This document shows positions 51,200 to 60,300 of a stretch of 64,000 nucleotides of DNA, piece by piece. Location of the stretch: the NCBI GenBank assembly GCA_016584305.1, contig JACEEZ010004832.1:33501-97500 (forward strand), read 5' to 3'. Source of the stretch: Chionoecetes opilio (taxonomy: Eukaryota > Arthropoda > Malacostraca > Decapoda > Majidae). A model generated the notes under the pieces. The model was not told the DNA's origin, made no database searches, and was given only the letters and a program-made list of their open reading frames with translations. Numbering within the stretch: the stretch's first letter is position 1; every line of letters begins with the position of its first letter. A program made the position numbers and the translations under genes.

Positions 51200-53621
51200 A
51201 TCAATCCATCTTGGGGGGTACCCTGGGGGGGCGTGCCTCGCCCCCCCCTCGACGCCATCCCCGGGGGTCACCCCGCGCGAGTTTCCAGCAGGCTCCTTTC
51301 CCATACCAAGCAGTCTCGACAAGAAACACAACTTGCCCCGCCACGAGCCTTGTGGGGGCCCCTTTGGGCCCCTCCACGCCGGAGTCTCTTACGATCAAAC
51401 CCGATGGGAAGGATCGGTTTCGGGTAGCGTGCCCCATGCCCCCAACCCAAGTTGGCCCCCCCCCGACCCACTTGCAGGTAATAGGCCCCGATTCAGTCCA
51501 CGTGAAAATCGGATTGCACGTAAATCCCAGCTACCCCCATGATTCTGCGAAAACACTTATTACAAAGGCTTTTCATTTGTTTTAAGTCACTTTTTGTGCC
51601 CATGCTCAAAACCCATAGAGTAAGACAGGGATCAAAGCGTTTTAAAATTTTCCGGATCTTTGCCCTTCGCACAGGTACCGAAAAACGCCAAATACCCCGT
51701 GACGAGCCCAAAACCCTGGCTATCCCAATCCGCCGAAGACTTCTTGACGTGACCCGCCGTCATTATGGACTGCGTACCAAGGTATGTAAAATTTCCCAAA
51801 ACTCAATGTCCTCGCCACACCCCATGAACAGACGTACGCTTCATTAGAAGTCTCCAAACACCCGGACCCTTTGGCCCCGAGCCCGGAGACTCAAGTCCCA
51901 AAGGCTTTGCCTCCTTGCAGCGCCTCGAGAGCATCACCAGGACCCCCAACGACTCAGCAAAAATTACTGCATCATCGGCCCCCCCCCCAAAAAAGATCAG
52001 TGATCTTGGTGTTTCCCAAAAGATGCTCCCCAATACTTTGTCTAAAACCTTGCCAAACCCAGTCCATACCCAGCGTTGAAAAAGTGATGGGGCAAGGCGC
52101 ACCTTGCTCACTCCGGTTTCCAGGAAAAAAGCCGGAAAACCCGCCCCCACTTTCCCCAAACATCTCAGTCCCAGAATACAGACCAGTTATAAACCAATAT
52201 CCTGAGGAATCCCTCGAGTCGCAAAAGATCTCAGAGCGATCCGATGCACTGAGTCAAACGCCTTCTTGAGAAACATAGGCGCAAGCACCCCCGTCGAAAC
52301 TCAGTCGGCGTTCCACCGGGACACGAACGTAGGATACGGTCCGTTGTTGACCTACCGGCGTGAACTCAGACTGTGAGGTCTCTGAGCTTCACCGATGCTG
52401 CGAATCCGTGTCAGCAAAGATGGGCAAGCACCTTGCTGGTACGCTGAGCGTGTAATCCCGCGGAAAATTTTTGCAGCCCTGACGGCCCCCCTTTTCCTTT
52501 CCGTGGGAGCCCACCCCCCTTTTTAGTAGGAGGAAGGTACCTGTTGCCAAGGGCAGCAGGACGCATGCAGCCCGTGGATCAGGGCCCCTCACCCACAGCG
52601 TGAGGAGCTCCGCCCAGATATTAAAAAACCCAGTCCCTTCCCACCCCAACTTTGCTACAGCCTCTTGATTCGTCAAGAGGGGGTTTTGCGCTTTGTCAAG
52701 GGGGGTTTTTCGGGGCATCCACTGCCTGTAACCCAGGGGTGAAGCTGTCATTTGGAGGGTCACGTGAACAACGCCCAAAGTACTAGCCCAACGAGCCATC
52801 TGCCATCCATGTCCGACACGAGGCGCCCATCTGTGTTCAAATAGCACTCGCCAAAAGAAGGAGCTTTAACGGGTTCTTCAGGGCTCGGTAGGCGGGTCGG
52901 AGGTCATTAGCGTTTAAAGACCCTCGACATCTCAGCGAGATCCCGACATACCTTCCTTGTCTTTCCCCAGGAGGGTTCTAGTCCGGCGAGACAGAGCCCT
53001 GTGTGGTCCCCGGTTCCCCCACGCCTGGAAACGCGACCTCCTCGATTTTTTCCCCGCGTTCCCCCTCAGGGCAAAACCACCCGGCCTCGGGCGTTCCCCA
53101 ATACACTCCTTTGGGAGCCCGAGAGTTTCACTTTGAAGGTTTTCCCACAGTTCTTTCAGGGTCCCCCCGGGGCACCCAGCACATCAAAAGATTGGACTGC
53201 ACGCCTACTCATGAGCACAGTCAAGTCCTTTGTTTTTCCCAAAAGAAACAAGATGGTTTCCTTTGGATTTTTTTACTTTAATGAAGGTTTAAGTTAGCAA
53301 AAACAAAATCTGTAATCTGTTTCCCCAGAACTCAGCATCCGGTAAAAAACCCTGCAGTTTTGGGGGATCCAAAAAGTAACGAGGATTGCGATCTCCTTTT
53401 CACCCTCCCCGGGATTACCATACCAGCCCGGGGCGCTGGTTCTGATACCAAGAACCCGCAATTTCAACCCTTTGGACCTTGCAAAGTCAAAAGGAGAATG
53501 TGGGGTTTCTTGGGGGTACCGGCCCCCTTTGGGGACCCAAAACAAACAATTTTAAAAAATTTTGGTAGGGCCAAAATTCCTTTTTCCGTCCAAAATACGA
53601 AATCGGGAAGGGGCAAAATTT
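51200..53621 (-). mobile_element. RTE-like retrotransposon, copy D, low quality, truncated at gap
   Basis: Homopolymer-rich version of 53,842 to about 56,330. It includes the C-terminal region (51,200-51,500), the FADD region near 52,000 and the RT linker near 52,740. At the 9-bp indel site (52,700-52,720) it resembles copy C rather than E. It stops inside the endonuclease at the N. With copy E next to it this looks like a head-to-tail tandem, but the single N and overlapping content point to an unmerged contig overlap. Confidence 0.75.
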
Positions 53622-53622
53622 N
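53622..53622. other. Single ambiguous base marking a contig join
   Basis: The only N in 64 kb. Left of it the sequence is noisy RTE endonuclease; right of it, after about 20 unclear bases, clean jockey C-terminal sequence starts, which already occurred near 51,005. Quality changes abruptly here. Confidence 0.8.
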
Positions 53623-53639
53623 CCCCTCCGCGCTCGCTC

Positions 53640-53835
53640 CAATTTCTCATGTCCATTGCAAAAACTTAACAAGTATCTTCACTCTTCCATGCCCTTCACT
53701 GGTAAACTCTTGAACACTCTTTCTGTTTTTATTCTCCACCTTCCGACGACAATTTTTTTTCAAGAAAGGAGTAACAAGACACCTCCCGAACTAAATTGGC
53801 TCAACCCCCTTTCTATATGCTCTTACAGTCATCTT
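53640..53835 (+). mobile_element. C-terminal end of jockey/BS-like element, copy E
   Basis: Clean counterpart of 51,000-51,190. The plus strand encodes the element's C-terminus around FFKKGVTRHL-type text in one frame. The RTE 3' end begins immediately after, so the RTE element inserted in or just downstream of the jockey-like ORF. Confidence 0.6.
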
Positions 53836-53841
53836 TATCAA

Positions 53842-56800
53842 TCAATCCTTGGGGGCATACGCCTGGGGGCGCGTCGCCTCGCCCACCCTACGACGCCACT
53901 CCCGGGGGTCACCACGCGCGAGTTTCCATGCAGGCTCCTTTCCCATACCAAGCAGCTCTCGACAAGAAACATCAACTTGCCCCAGCCACGAGCCTTGTGG
54001 GCGCCCCCTTGGCCGCCTCCACGCCGGATTGTCTCTTACAGATACAACCCGATGGGAAGGATCGGTTTCAGGGTAGCGTGCCACATGCCCATATAGCCGA
54101 AGTTGGCGCTGACCGACTCTGCAGGTAATAGGCCACGATTCAGTCTCACGGTGCAATCGCTGATTTGACACGTAATCATCCCAGCGATACCCCATGATTC
54201 TGCGAAAACACTTATTACCAAAGGCATTCATTTGTCTCTTCAAGTCACTATTTAGTGTCCATGTCTCACAACCATAGAGTAAGACAAGGATCACAAGCGA
54301 TTTGAAGATCCGGATCTTTGTCCTTCTGCACAGGTACCGACAACGCCAAATACTTCCGCTGAGCGAGTCCATAACACCGTGGGCTATGCCAATCCGCCGT
54401 AAGACTTCTTGACGTGACCCGCCGTCATTATGGACTGCGCTACCAAGGTATGTAAAACTTTCCAAGATCTCAATGTCCTCGCCACACGCATGAACAGACT
54501 GTACTGCTTCATCTAGTAAGTCTCCAAACACCTGGACCTTGGTCTTGAGCCAGGAGACCTCAAGTCCCAAAGGCTTTGCCTCCTCGTGCAGCGCCTCGAG
54601 AGCCATCACCAGGACCTCCAGCGACTCAGCAAAGATTACTGCATCATCGGCAAAAACAAGATCAGTGATCTTGGTGTTGCCAACAGATGCTCCACAATCA
54701 CTTTGATCTACAACCTTGTCCAATACCCAGTCCATACAAGCGTTGAAAAGTGATGGGGCAAGGACGCACCCTTGCCTCACTCCCGTATTCACAGGAAAGA
54801 AGCCGGATACACCTGCCCCACACTTCACAGCACTCTCAGTCCCAGAATACAGACCAGTTATCAGACCAATAGTCCTTGCAGGAATCCCTCGAAGTCGCAG
54901 AAGATCTCAGAGCGACTCACGATGCACTGAGTCAAACGCCTTCTTGAGATCAACATAGGCTGCAAGCATCCCCTGTCGAAACTCACGTCGGCGTTCCACC
55001 AGGACACGAAGCGCTAGGATACGGTCCGTTGTTGACCTACCAGGCGTGAACTCAGACTGCTGAGGTCTCTGATGCTTCACCAGATGGCTGCGAATCCGTG
55101 TCAGCAATAGATGGGCAAGCACCTTGCCTGGTACGCTGAGCAGTGTAATACCGCGGTAATTGTTGCAGTCCTGACGGTCCCCTTTCCCTTTCCAGATAGG
55201 GACGACCAGCCCCCTTTTCCAGTCAGGAGGAATGGTACCTGATTGCCACACGGCAGTCAGGACAGCATGCAGCCCGTGGATCATGGCCTCACCCACAGCG
55301 TTGAGGAGCTCCGCACTGATATTACAAACACCAGCTGCCTTCCCACCCCTCAACTTTGCTACAGCCTCTCTGACTTCGTCAAGAGAGGGTGCGCTTTCGT
55401 CAATGGGAGGATCGGCATCCACTGCCTGTAACCCAGGGGTGTGAAGCTGCTCAGTTGGAGGGTCCACCGTGAACAACAGCCCAAAGTACTTAGCCCAACG
55501 AGCCATCTGCCCATCCATGTCCGACACGAGGCGCCCATCTGTTGTTCGAATAGCACTCGCCAGAGAAGGAGACTTGGAACGGAGCTTCTTCAGGGCTCGG
55601 TAGGCGGGTCGGAGGTCATTAGCGTTCAAATGACCCTCGACATCCTCAGCGAGACTCCTGACATACCTCTCCTTGTCTCTCCTCAGGAGGGTTCTAGTCC
55701 GGCGAGACAGAGCCCTGTGCTGGTGCCGGTTCCCAGACAGCCTGGCAGCGCGACTCTCCTCGATTTTTTCCAGCGTCTCCGTCGAGACAAAACCACGCCT
55801 TGACCTCGGGCGTTCCCCAATACACTCCTTGGCAGCCTGTAGAGTTTCACGTTTGAAGGTATCCCACAGTTCTACAGGGTCCCCGAGAGCACCGAGCACA
55901 TCAAACCGATTTGAGACTGCCACCGCATACTCATGAGCACATGTCAAGTCCTTCAGTTTCTCAAGATGAAACACAGTATGGTTTCCTCTTGAGATTCTTC
56001 TGTACTTGACATGAAGCTTAAGTGTAGCAACAACAAGTCTGTAATCTGTTCCACAGAACTCAGCACTCCGGTAAACCCTGCAGTTCTGGAGGATCCTCCA
56101 ACGAGTGCTAACGAGGATGTGGTCGATCTCCTTTGCTACCCCTCCGGCATTACTATACCATGTCCAGTGGTGCAGCTCTGGTCTCTGATACCAAGAACCT
56201 GCAATTCTCAACCTTCTGGACCTTGCAAAGTTCAGAAGCAGAGAACTGTTGGTGTTTCTGGTACCAGAGCCATGGGGACCAACACACAACTCGTAGCCAT
56301 TTCTCACAGTGCCAGTAGTAGCATTGAAATCGCCCAAGACAATGAGTGTGTCCCGAGGAGGACACTGGTCTAATACAGAGTCGAGTTTGGCGTAGAACAT
56401 CTCCTTCTCTTCAGTTTTACGCATCTCGGTAGGAGCGTACACTACAACAAGAGACATGAAACCCAGAGTGTGTTTCATCCTCACCCGCATTATACGCTCA
56501 TCAACCGGAGTAACCTCAGCAACTGACGGCTGCTGTTTGCTGGAGATGCCTATAGCTACTCCCCGTACACGGTGACCATTGCTCATGCCGGACCAGTAGT
56601 AGGTGTAACCCCCACTGCTAGTCTCACCACTGCCAGGCCTCCTCGTCTCAGAGAATCCCACTATATCCACCCTCAGCCTACTGAGCTCGCCCGATAGGAG
56701 AGGTAGTCGATGATCGTCGAGTCATCTTTATAGGCACTGGTAACTAAGCGGGCTTTTCTTTGTCCTTGGCTAGTCCTTTGTGTTGTAAAAAAAAAAAAAA

Positions 56801-56915
56801 ATACACTGAGGTGTGTGGCCCGTGGTGCCATGAAACTGTACAGTTTGTTGTGGATCAGGTGCCAAAAGGAGGATTTTGAGGCCAAGCTAGCTGTCTCAAC
56901 GTCAACGATTTCCAA
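53842..56915 (-). mobile_element. RTE/CFDP2-like non-LTR retrotransposon, near-complete ORF
   Basis: The best copy. A minus-strand frame from about 56,700 to 53,842 encodes roughly 940 residues interrupted by one TGA (54,907-54,909). The N-terminal 215 residues are an EEP (APE-type) endonuclease that would nick the target: GDFNATTG at residues 113-120 counted from the GTG at 56,670, EIDHIL near 181-186. The last catalytic motif reads TDY (near 208-210) where relatives have SDH/TDH. The RT follows with NYRGITLLS, EFTPGRSTTDRI, motif A VDLKKAFDSVH, then after the TGA GVRQGC, LVFADDAVIF (catalytic FADD) and YGCETWTL. The C-terminal tail has LRLYGHVAR and GRPQGSWLGQVDV. The true start is unclear: a TGA lies about 19 codons upstream of VDIVGF and the usual N-terminal WN motif is not seen. 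The TGA reads as Trp in relatives I recall. The active-site His-to-Tyr change and the stop suggest a dead copy. Confidence 0.88.
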
Positions 56916-57181
56916 TAAATGCGCTAGAATTCATTGGAGTTATATTATTATAGATAGATATTTTAGATAGATATTTCATTGTCCACAAAAAAACATACAA
57001 ATAAATTACATAATATGCCGAAAATTACTCATGGACCAGAAATTTACTCTAATCAGTAATCAACAGAAGTACCAAGGGTCTAAAAAATGTTAATGGGAAA
57101 CGATGTGGCGCCTTAGTATTTTCTTCACATAAAACAAAATATACTTCCATGTAATAAATATGTCATTTCCTATCAGCTCAA
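56916..57181. other. Spacer between RTE element and palindromic repeat
   Basis: Non-coding, AT-rich. It contains a short (GATA)-like stretch, TAGATAGATATTTTAGATAG near 56,952, adjacent to the RTE 5' end. The same spacer occurs in copies A, B and C. No gene. Confidence 0.5.
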
Positions 57182-57287
57182 CCATAGACCACTATATCTC
57201 TGGACTGTTCACGCGACAATGTTTTGAAATTGCCAGGCTGCATAGCGGCCCGCGGCCCGCCCGACAAAGAGGTATAGTGGTCTATGG
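57182..57287. repeat. 106-bp palindromic repeat with GC-rich core
   Basis: Ends are 19-bp inverted repeats matching at 18 positions (CCATAGACCACTATATCTC and its complement GAGGTATAGTGGTCTATGG). The core contains GCGGCCCGCGGCCCGCC, far more GC-rich than the surroundings. It resembles a small MITE, but I cannot define a target duplication. Present in all copies. Confidence 0.7.
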
Positions 57288-57310
57288 ACTATCATATAGA
57301 CTGGTTTATC

Positions 57311-57710
57311 AGTATATATGATATATTGTAATCTTCGTAAATATTTGTTCTATAATATTATCAAATAAAAAACAGTAAAACACACTAAACAAATGCCATT
57401 ACGAGACTCTGAAGAAATATGCATGAACTTAATATTCACTTCAACTCTTCGCCATTTAAAACTTTGCTAGTCAACTTTTATCATGAAGGGTATCAATAGA
57501 AGCGCAATTGTATTAGCTTTCCATTGCTATATTTTGTTATCTGATAAATGAGTTAGAACCATGCATAAATTAGCGTTAAATAAATAAATAAAATCATCAA
57601 TCGGGTAATTTTCCCGATTGATGATGTTATTTACTTACTTGTATATTTCGTTATCTGATAAATGAAATAGCACCATGTATAAATTAGCGTTAACTAAATA
57701 AATAACCTCA
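57311..57710. repeat. Broken fold-back element with duplicated inner arm
   Basis: The left arm (57,311-57,600) is about 90 percent identical by eye to the arm of the intact element at 62,737. The centre is at 57,610 (TCGGGTAATTTTCCCGA). The right arm lasts only about 22 bases. Then sequence resembling the inner left arm (57,530-57,590: TTATCTGATAAATGA, AAATTAGCGTTAA) is repeated directly at 57,640-57,705. The middle piece of the multicopy gene starts right after, so this element marks a breakpoint. Confidence 0.75.
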
Positions 57711-57713
57711 TAA

Positions 57714-58107
57714 GTGGTCTTCGAGTCTGCTCATCACGATGGTGAAGATCTGTTCAGTATATTCTGTAATGACCGCATGTTGAGTGACAATATACCATTT
57801 TACTCTACGGTGCACAGAAACTCACGACGGAACTTCAGTAATCCACCACCTGTCATAGGTGACAATATTGACAAGGCTACCAAATCAGAGGCCATGGAGA
57901 ACAAGGCAATGGCGTCCATCATAGCACTAGCAGAAGCACACGACGACAAGTTTAACCTCATTAACGTGATGGAATATCGAGTGACAGATGAATGTTTGCC
58001 CATATACAATGTTAACGGGACAATGAGAAAGACCCAAATGTCCAAATTAGTGGATAAATTATATATGGAGACCTTGGATTCCAAGGAGTACATTGCTATA
58101 GTTGATA
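57714..58107 (+). pseudogene. Middle piece of multicopy gene, copy E
   Basis: A continuous plus-strand frame of about 130 codons starting within VFESAHHDGEDL and containing NFSNPPPVIGDN, KSEAMENKAMASIIALAEA, NVMEYRVTDECLPIYN and KEYIAIVDM. No genuine start codon; the left edge is the fold-back repeat. From memory this is the region following the N-terminal piece at 60,297-61,190 in an uncharacterised multicopy family of cnidarians, molluscs and crustaceans. In relatives I recall, about 15-20 residues join the two pieces. The frame stops immediately because TGTAGAGC, the start of a candidate LTR, interrupts it after VDM. Function unknown. Confidence 0.6.
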
Positions 58108-58401
58108 TGTAGAGCATATCGATATAGAACTCCCTATACCGTCTTCTGTTACCCACCGGAGAGAGAGCGCACGTCGCCACTCAGGGAGTAAGCGAAGTCA
58201 ATATACATAACCGCTCCTGGCTCTCCAGCCACGTGCCGTTAACACTATACAATAGGTACGTTAATGTGAAGACAATAAAGGATGTATTATGTTCATGGTC
58301 ATATTACGGTTACTGAATGTTATGGGCATTGTCTAATGAATGTATTCTGTTATTCCAGTCGTGAACATTGTCATCATGGAATAAACCTCATGTGCACGAC
58401 A
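58108..58401 (+). repeat. Candidate 5' LTR
   Basis: Starts TGTAGAGCATATC directly at the interruption of the gene frame and ends with ACGACA, giving TG...CA ends and about 294 bp. A possible primer-binding site TGGTTTCAATACC follows at 58,404. No 3' LTR is seen, because the element is cut inside RT, so neither LTR identity nor a target duplication can be verified. It would contain the promoter of the element. Confidence 0.5.
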
Positions 58402-58504
58402 AATGGTTTCAATACCTATTTATGGTCCCGACTATTCGGCCCTGGCTGTGAAACCTACCACCTGACCCAGCTGTACCCACTGCTTTACACGGCTACAAGC
58501 AACC

Positions 58505-59641
58505 ATGCCTGCCGTATGTTGCCCTGTGACTGGATGCGAGTTTACCACGGAAGACCTGGATGCAGCAATCGTGGTACAACTCCTACAGATGCACTCTACA
58601 GCAGAACACAGCACCCCACAAATGGTCAAGGTAGAGAAAGTCAAGAGACCCACAATATCATCTGGCGGATCAGGTGAGGAATGGTCTTACTTTTTAACTC
58701 GATGGAAGGAGTATGTCTCGGCTACAAAGGTCACAGTACAGGAAATGATCATACAGCTGCTAGAATGCTGTGAAGATGGCTTACGTAGAGACCTGACCAG
58801 ATCCGCTGTCACAAGTCTGGCAGAGGCAACAGAGGAGTCTGTGCTTGCAGCTATGAAAAAACTCGCTGTCAGAGAAGAAAACGCAATGGTAGCTAGATTC
58901 ACATTGCATAACATGACACAAGATCATGATGAACCAATACGTGCCTTCGGAGCTCGTATCAAAGGTCAGGCCAATGTATGTAAGTTCGTGCTACAGTGCC
59001 AGAATTGTAATACTGATGTTCATTACACAGATGAGATCTTGCGAGATGTGTTAGCCAGAGGTTTGAATGACAGTGAAATACAGCTTGACCTATTGGGGAA
59101 CCCTAACCAAGAAATGCCCCTTGAGGAGATGTTCAAATTTATTGAGGCTAAAGAAGCTGGCAAGCGCTCTGCTATCACACTTACTCACTCACAAGGCGCA
59201 GCCGCCACTCACAGTCTTTATAAAAGGAATAAAACACAAGTCAGTGCCACCCCACCGAAATGGGAAAGCAGTCTAGACACGAATTCACCAAGTGCCTGTT
59301 CCTACTGTGGTAGAAATGGTCATGGCAAGAAAGCTCCATCCTTCATAAGGAAAAAGGTGTGCCCGGCATTTAATCACACCTGTCGAAGGTGTAACAAGCT
59401 ACATCACTTTGCAGTTATGTGTCGCAGTATGTCCAGCGGCTCCAATGCAGCTGCAGCGGATGACGAGGGTAGCGTCTTCCAGTCCCTTTGCAGCATCCCA
59501 TCCACCACCTCTGAAGACACAGGACAACCCCAAGGTACCACTAGCACCCTTATATCCAATGTCAGCCAGGATGGCAAACAAGCTATCGGTGGTTCATTGA
59601 CACTGAGCCATCACCTGTATGACCAGATTTCGGACTGCTGA
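58505..59641 (+). CDS. gag-like protein with zinc knuckles, Ty3/Gypsy-like element
   Basis: A 378-residue frame opening at ATG 58,505, probably the true start since it lies about 100 bp after the candidate LTR. An N-terminal Cys/His cluster (C6, C11, H30, H35) may be a C2H2-type finger. A largely helical capsid-like middle follows. The C-terminal part carries two metal-binding motifs: C265, C268, H273, C286 (long spacing) and a canonical C-x2-C-x4-H-x4-C knuckle at C293, C296, H301, C306. Gag would assemble particles and bind element RNA. The frame stops at TGA 59,639-59,641 and continues in the same frame as the protease, so this is a gag-pro ORF with one in-frame stop. The protein may still be producible, but the element downstream is broken. 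Confidence 0.75.
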   Translation: MPAVCCPVTGCEFTTEDLDAAIVVQLLQMHSTAEHSTPQMVKVEKVKRPTISSGGSGEEWSYFLTRWKEYVSATKVTVQEMIIQLLECCEDGLRRDLTRSAVTSLAEATEESVLAAMKKLAVREENAMVARFTLHNMTQDHDEPIRAFGARIKGQANVCKFVLQCQNCNTDVHYTDEILRDVLARGLNDSEIQLDLLGNPNQEMPLEEMFKFIEAKEAGKRSAITLTHSQGAAATHSLYKRNKTQVSATPPKWESSLDTNSPSACSYCGRNGHGKKAPSFIRKKVCPAFNHTCRRCNKLHHFAVMCRSMSSGSNAAAADDEGSVFQSLCSIPSTTSEDTGQPQGTTSTLISNVSQDGKQAIGGSLTLSHHLYDQISDC

Positions 59642-59941
59642 GGACGACAAGCATCACGTGCACAACCAATCATTAAGTTATCCGTGTCTTCATTGGGAGT
59701 GGTCTATAGAAACCTGGGATTTCCATTAAAGGCCACCACACATACCATGAACCTCCCAGTAATGGCCGACACGGGCTGCCAATGCTGTCTTGCCAGCATG
59801 GTGATGATTCGTCGCCTTGGCCTCTGCAAAAAAGACCTCATCCCAGTCTCTATGAGAATGCATGCAGCTAACAACGAAGGTATAAACATCCTTGGTGCAG
59901 CAAGCTTCCGCTTTACTAGAACGGACCGACAAGGGAAATAA
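59642..59941 (+). CDS. Retropepsin segment in frame with gag
   Basis: After the TGA the same frame continues for about 99 codons, including MADTGCQCCLAS (DTG catalytic triplet at 59,768-59,776), SMRMHAANNEGINILGAA, and ends TDRQGK with TAA. It matches single-domain aspartic proteases that cleave Gag-Pol. Translation would need readthrough of the TGA. The sequence after the stop resumes with family-like ETRQVVYF and then jumps to the RT palm, so the protease-RT linker and RT fingers are deleted. Confidence 0.7.
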   Translation, partial: GRQASRAQPIIKLSVSSLGVVYRNLGFPLKATTHTMNLPVMADTGCQCCLASMVMIRRLGLCKKDLIPVSMRMHAANNEGINILGAASFRFTRTDRQGK

Positions 59942-59944
59942 TAG

Positions 59945-60300
59945 AAACTAGACAGGTGGTGTATTTTCAGGCTCTTAATGCCTATGCAAAAAGGGAAACT
60001 CATCACACCCAAAGCCCATTCCATCAAGCCCGTTCAGTGCCAGAGCATAAGAGGAAATCAGTTCTTGATGCCTGGAATGGGTATCACAGTGTCCCTCTAC
60101 ATGCGGATGACCGACACTACACAACATTTATCACACCTTGGGGACGGTATCGCTACTGTGTTGCACCACAAGGATACATTGCATCGGACGATGGCTATAC
60201 CAGACGCTATGACCAAATAATCGCAGACTCCACGTTGTCATACACTACATACACTAAGTGCACAGATGATACTCTAATCTGGTCAGACACCATCGAAAGC
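59945..60300 (+). pseudogene. Truncated Ty3/Gypsy-like reverse transcriptase
   Basis: The plus-strand frame contains RETHHTQSPFHQARSVP, motif A VLDAWNGYHSVPL (near 60,061), FITPWGRYRYC, motif B PQGYIAS (near 60,166) and motif C CTDDTLIW (60,259-60,282), so both catalytic Asp residues of the xxDD motif are present. The N-terminal fingers are missing by an internal deletion. The domain stops after SDTIE at about 60,297, where it is joined to the multicopy gene running the other way. Thumb, RNase H and integrase are absent. It cannot work alone. Confidence 0.75.

Noticed and set aside
51200..56915. Genuine head-to-tail RTE tandem
   Set aside because: The N at 53,622 and the repeat of already seen jockey sequence right after it make an unmerged contig overlap the better explanation.
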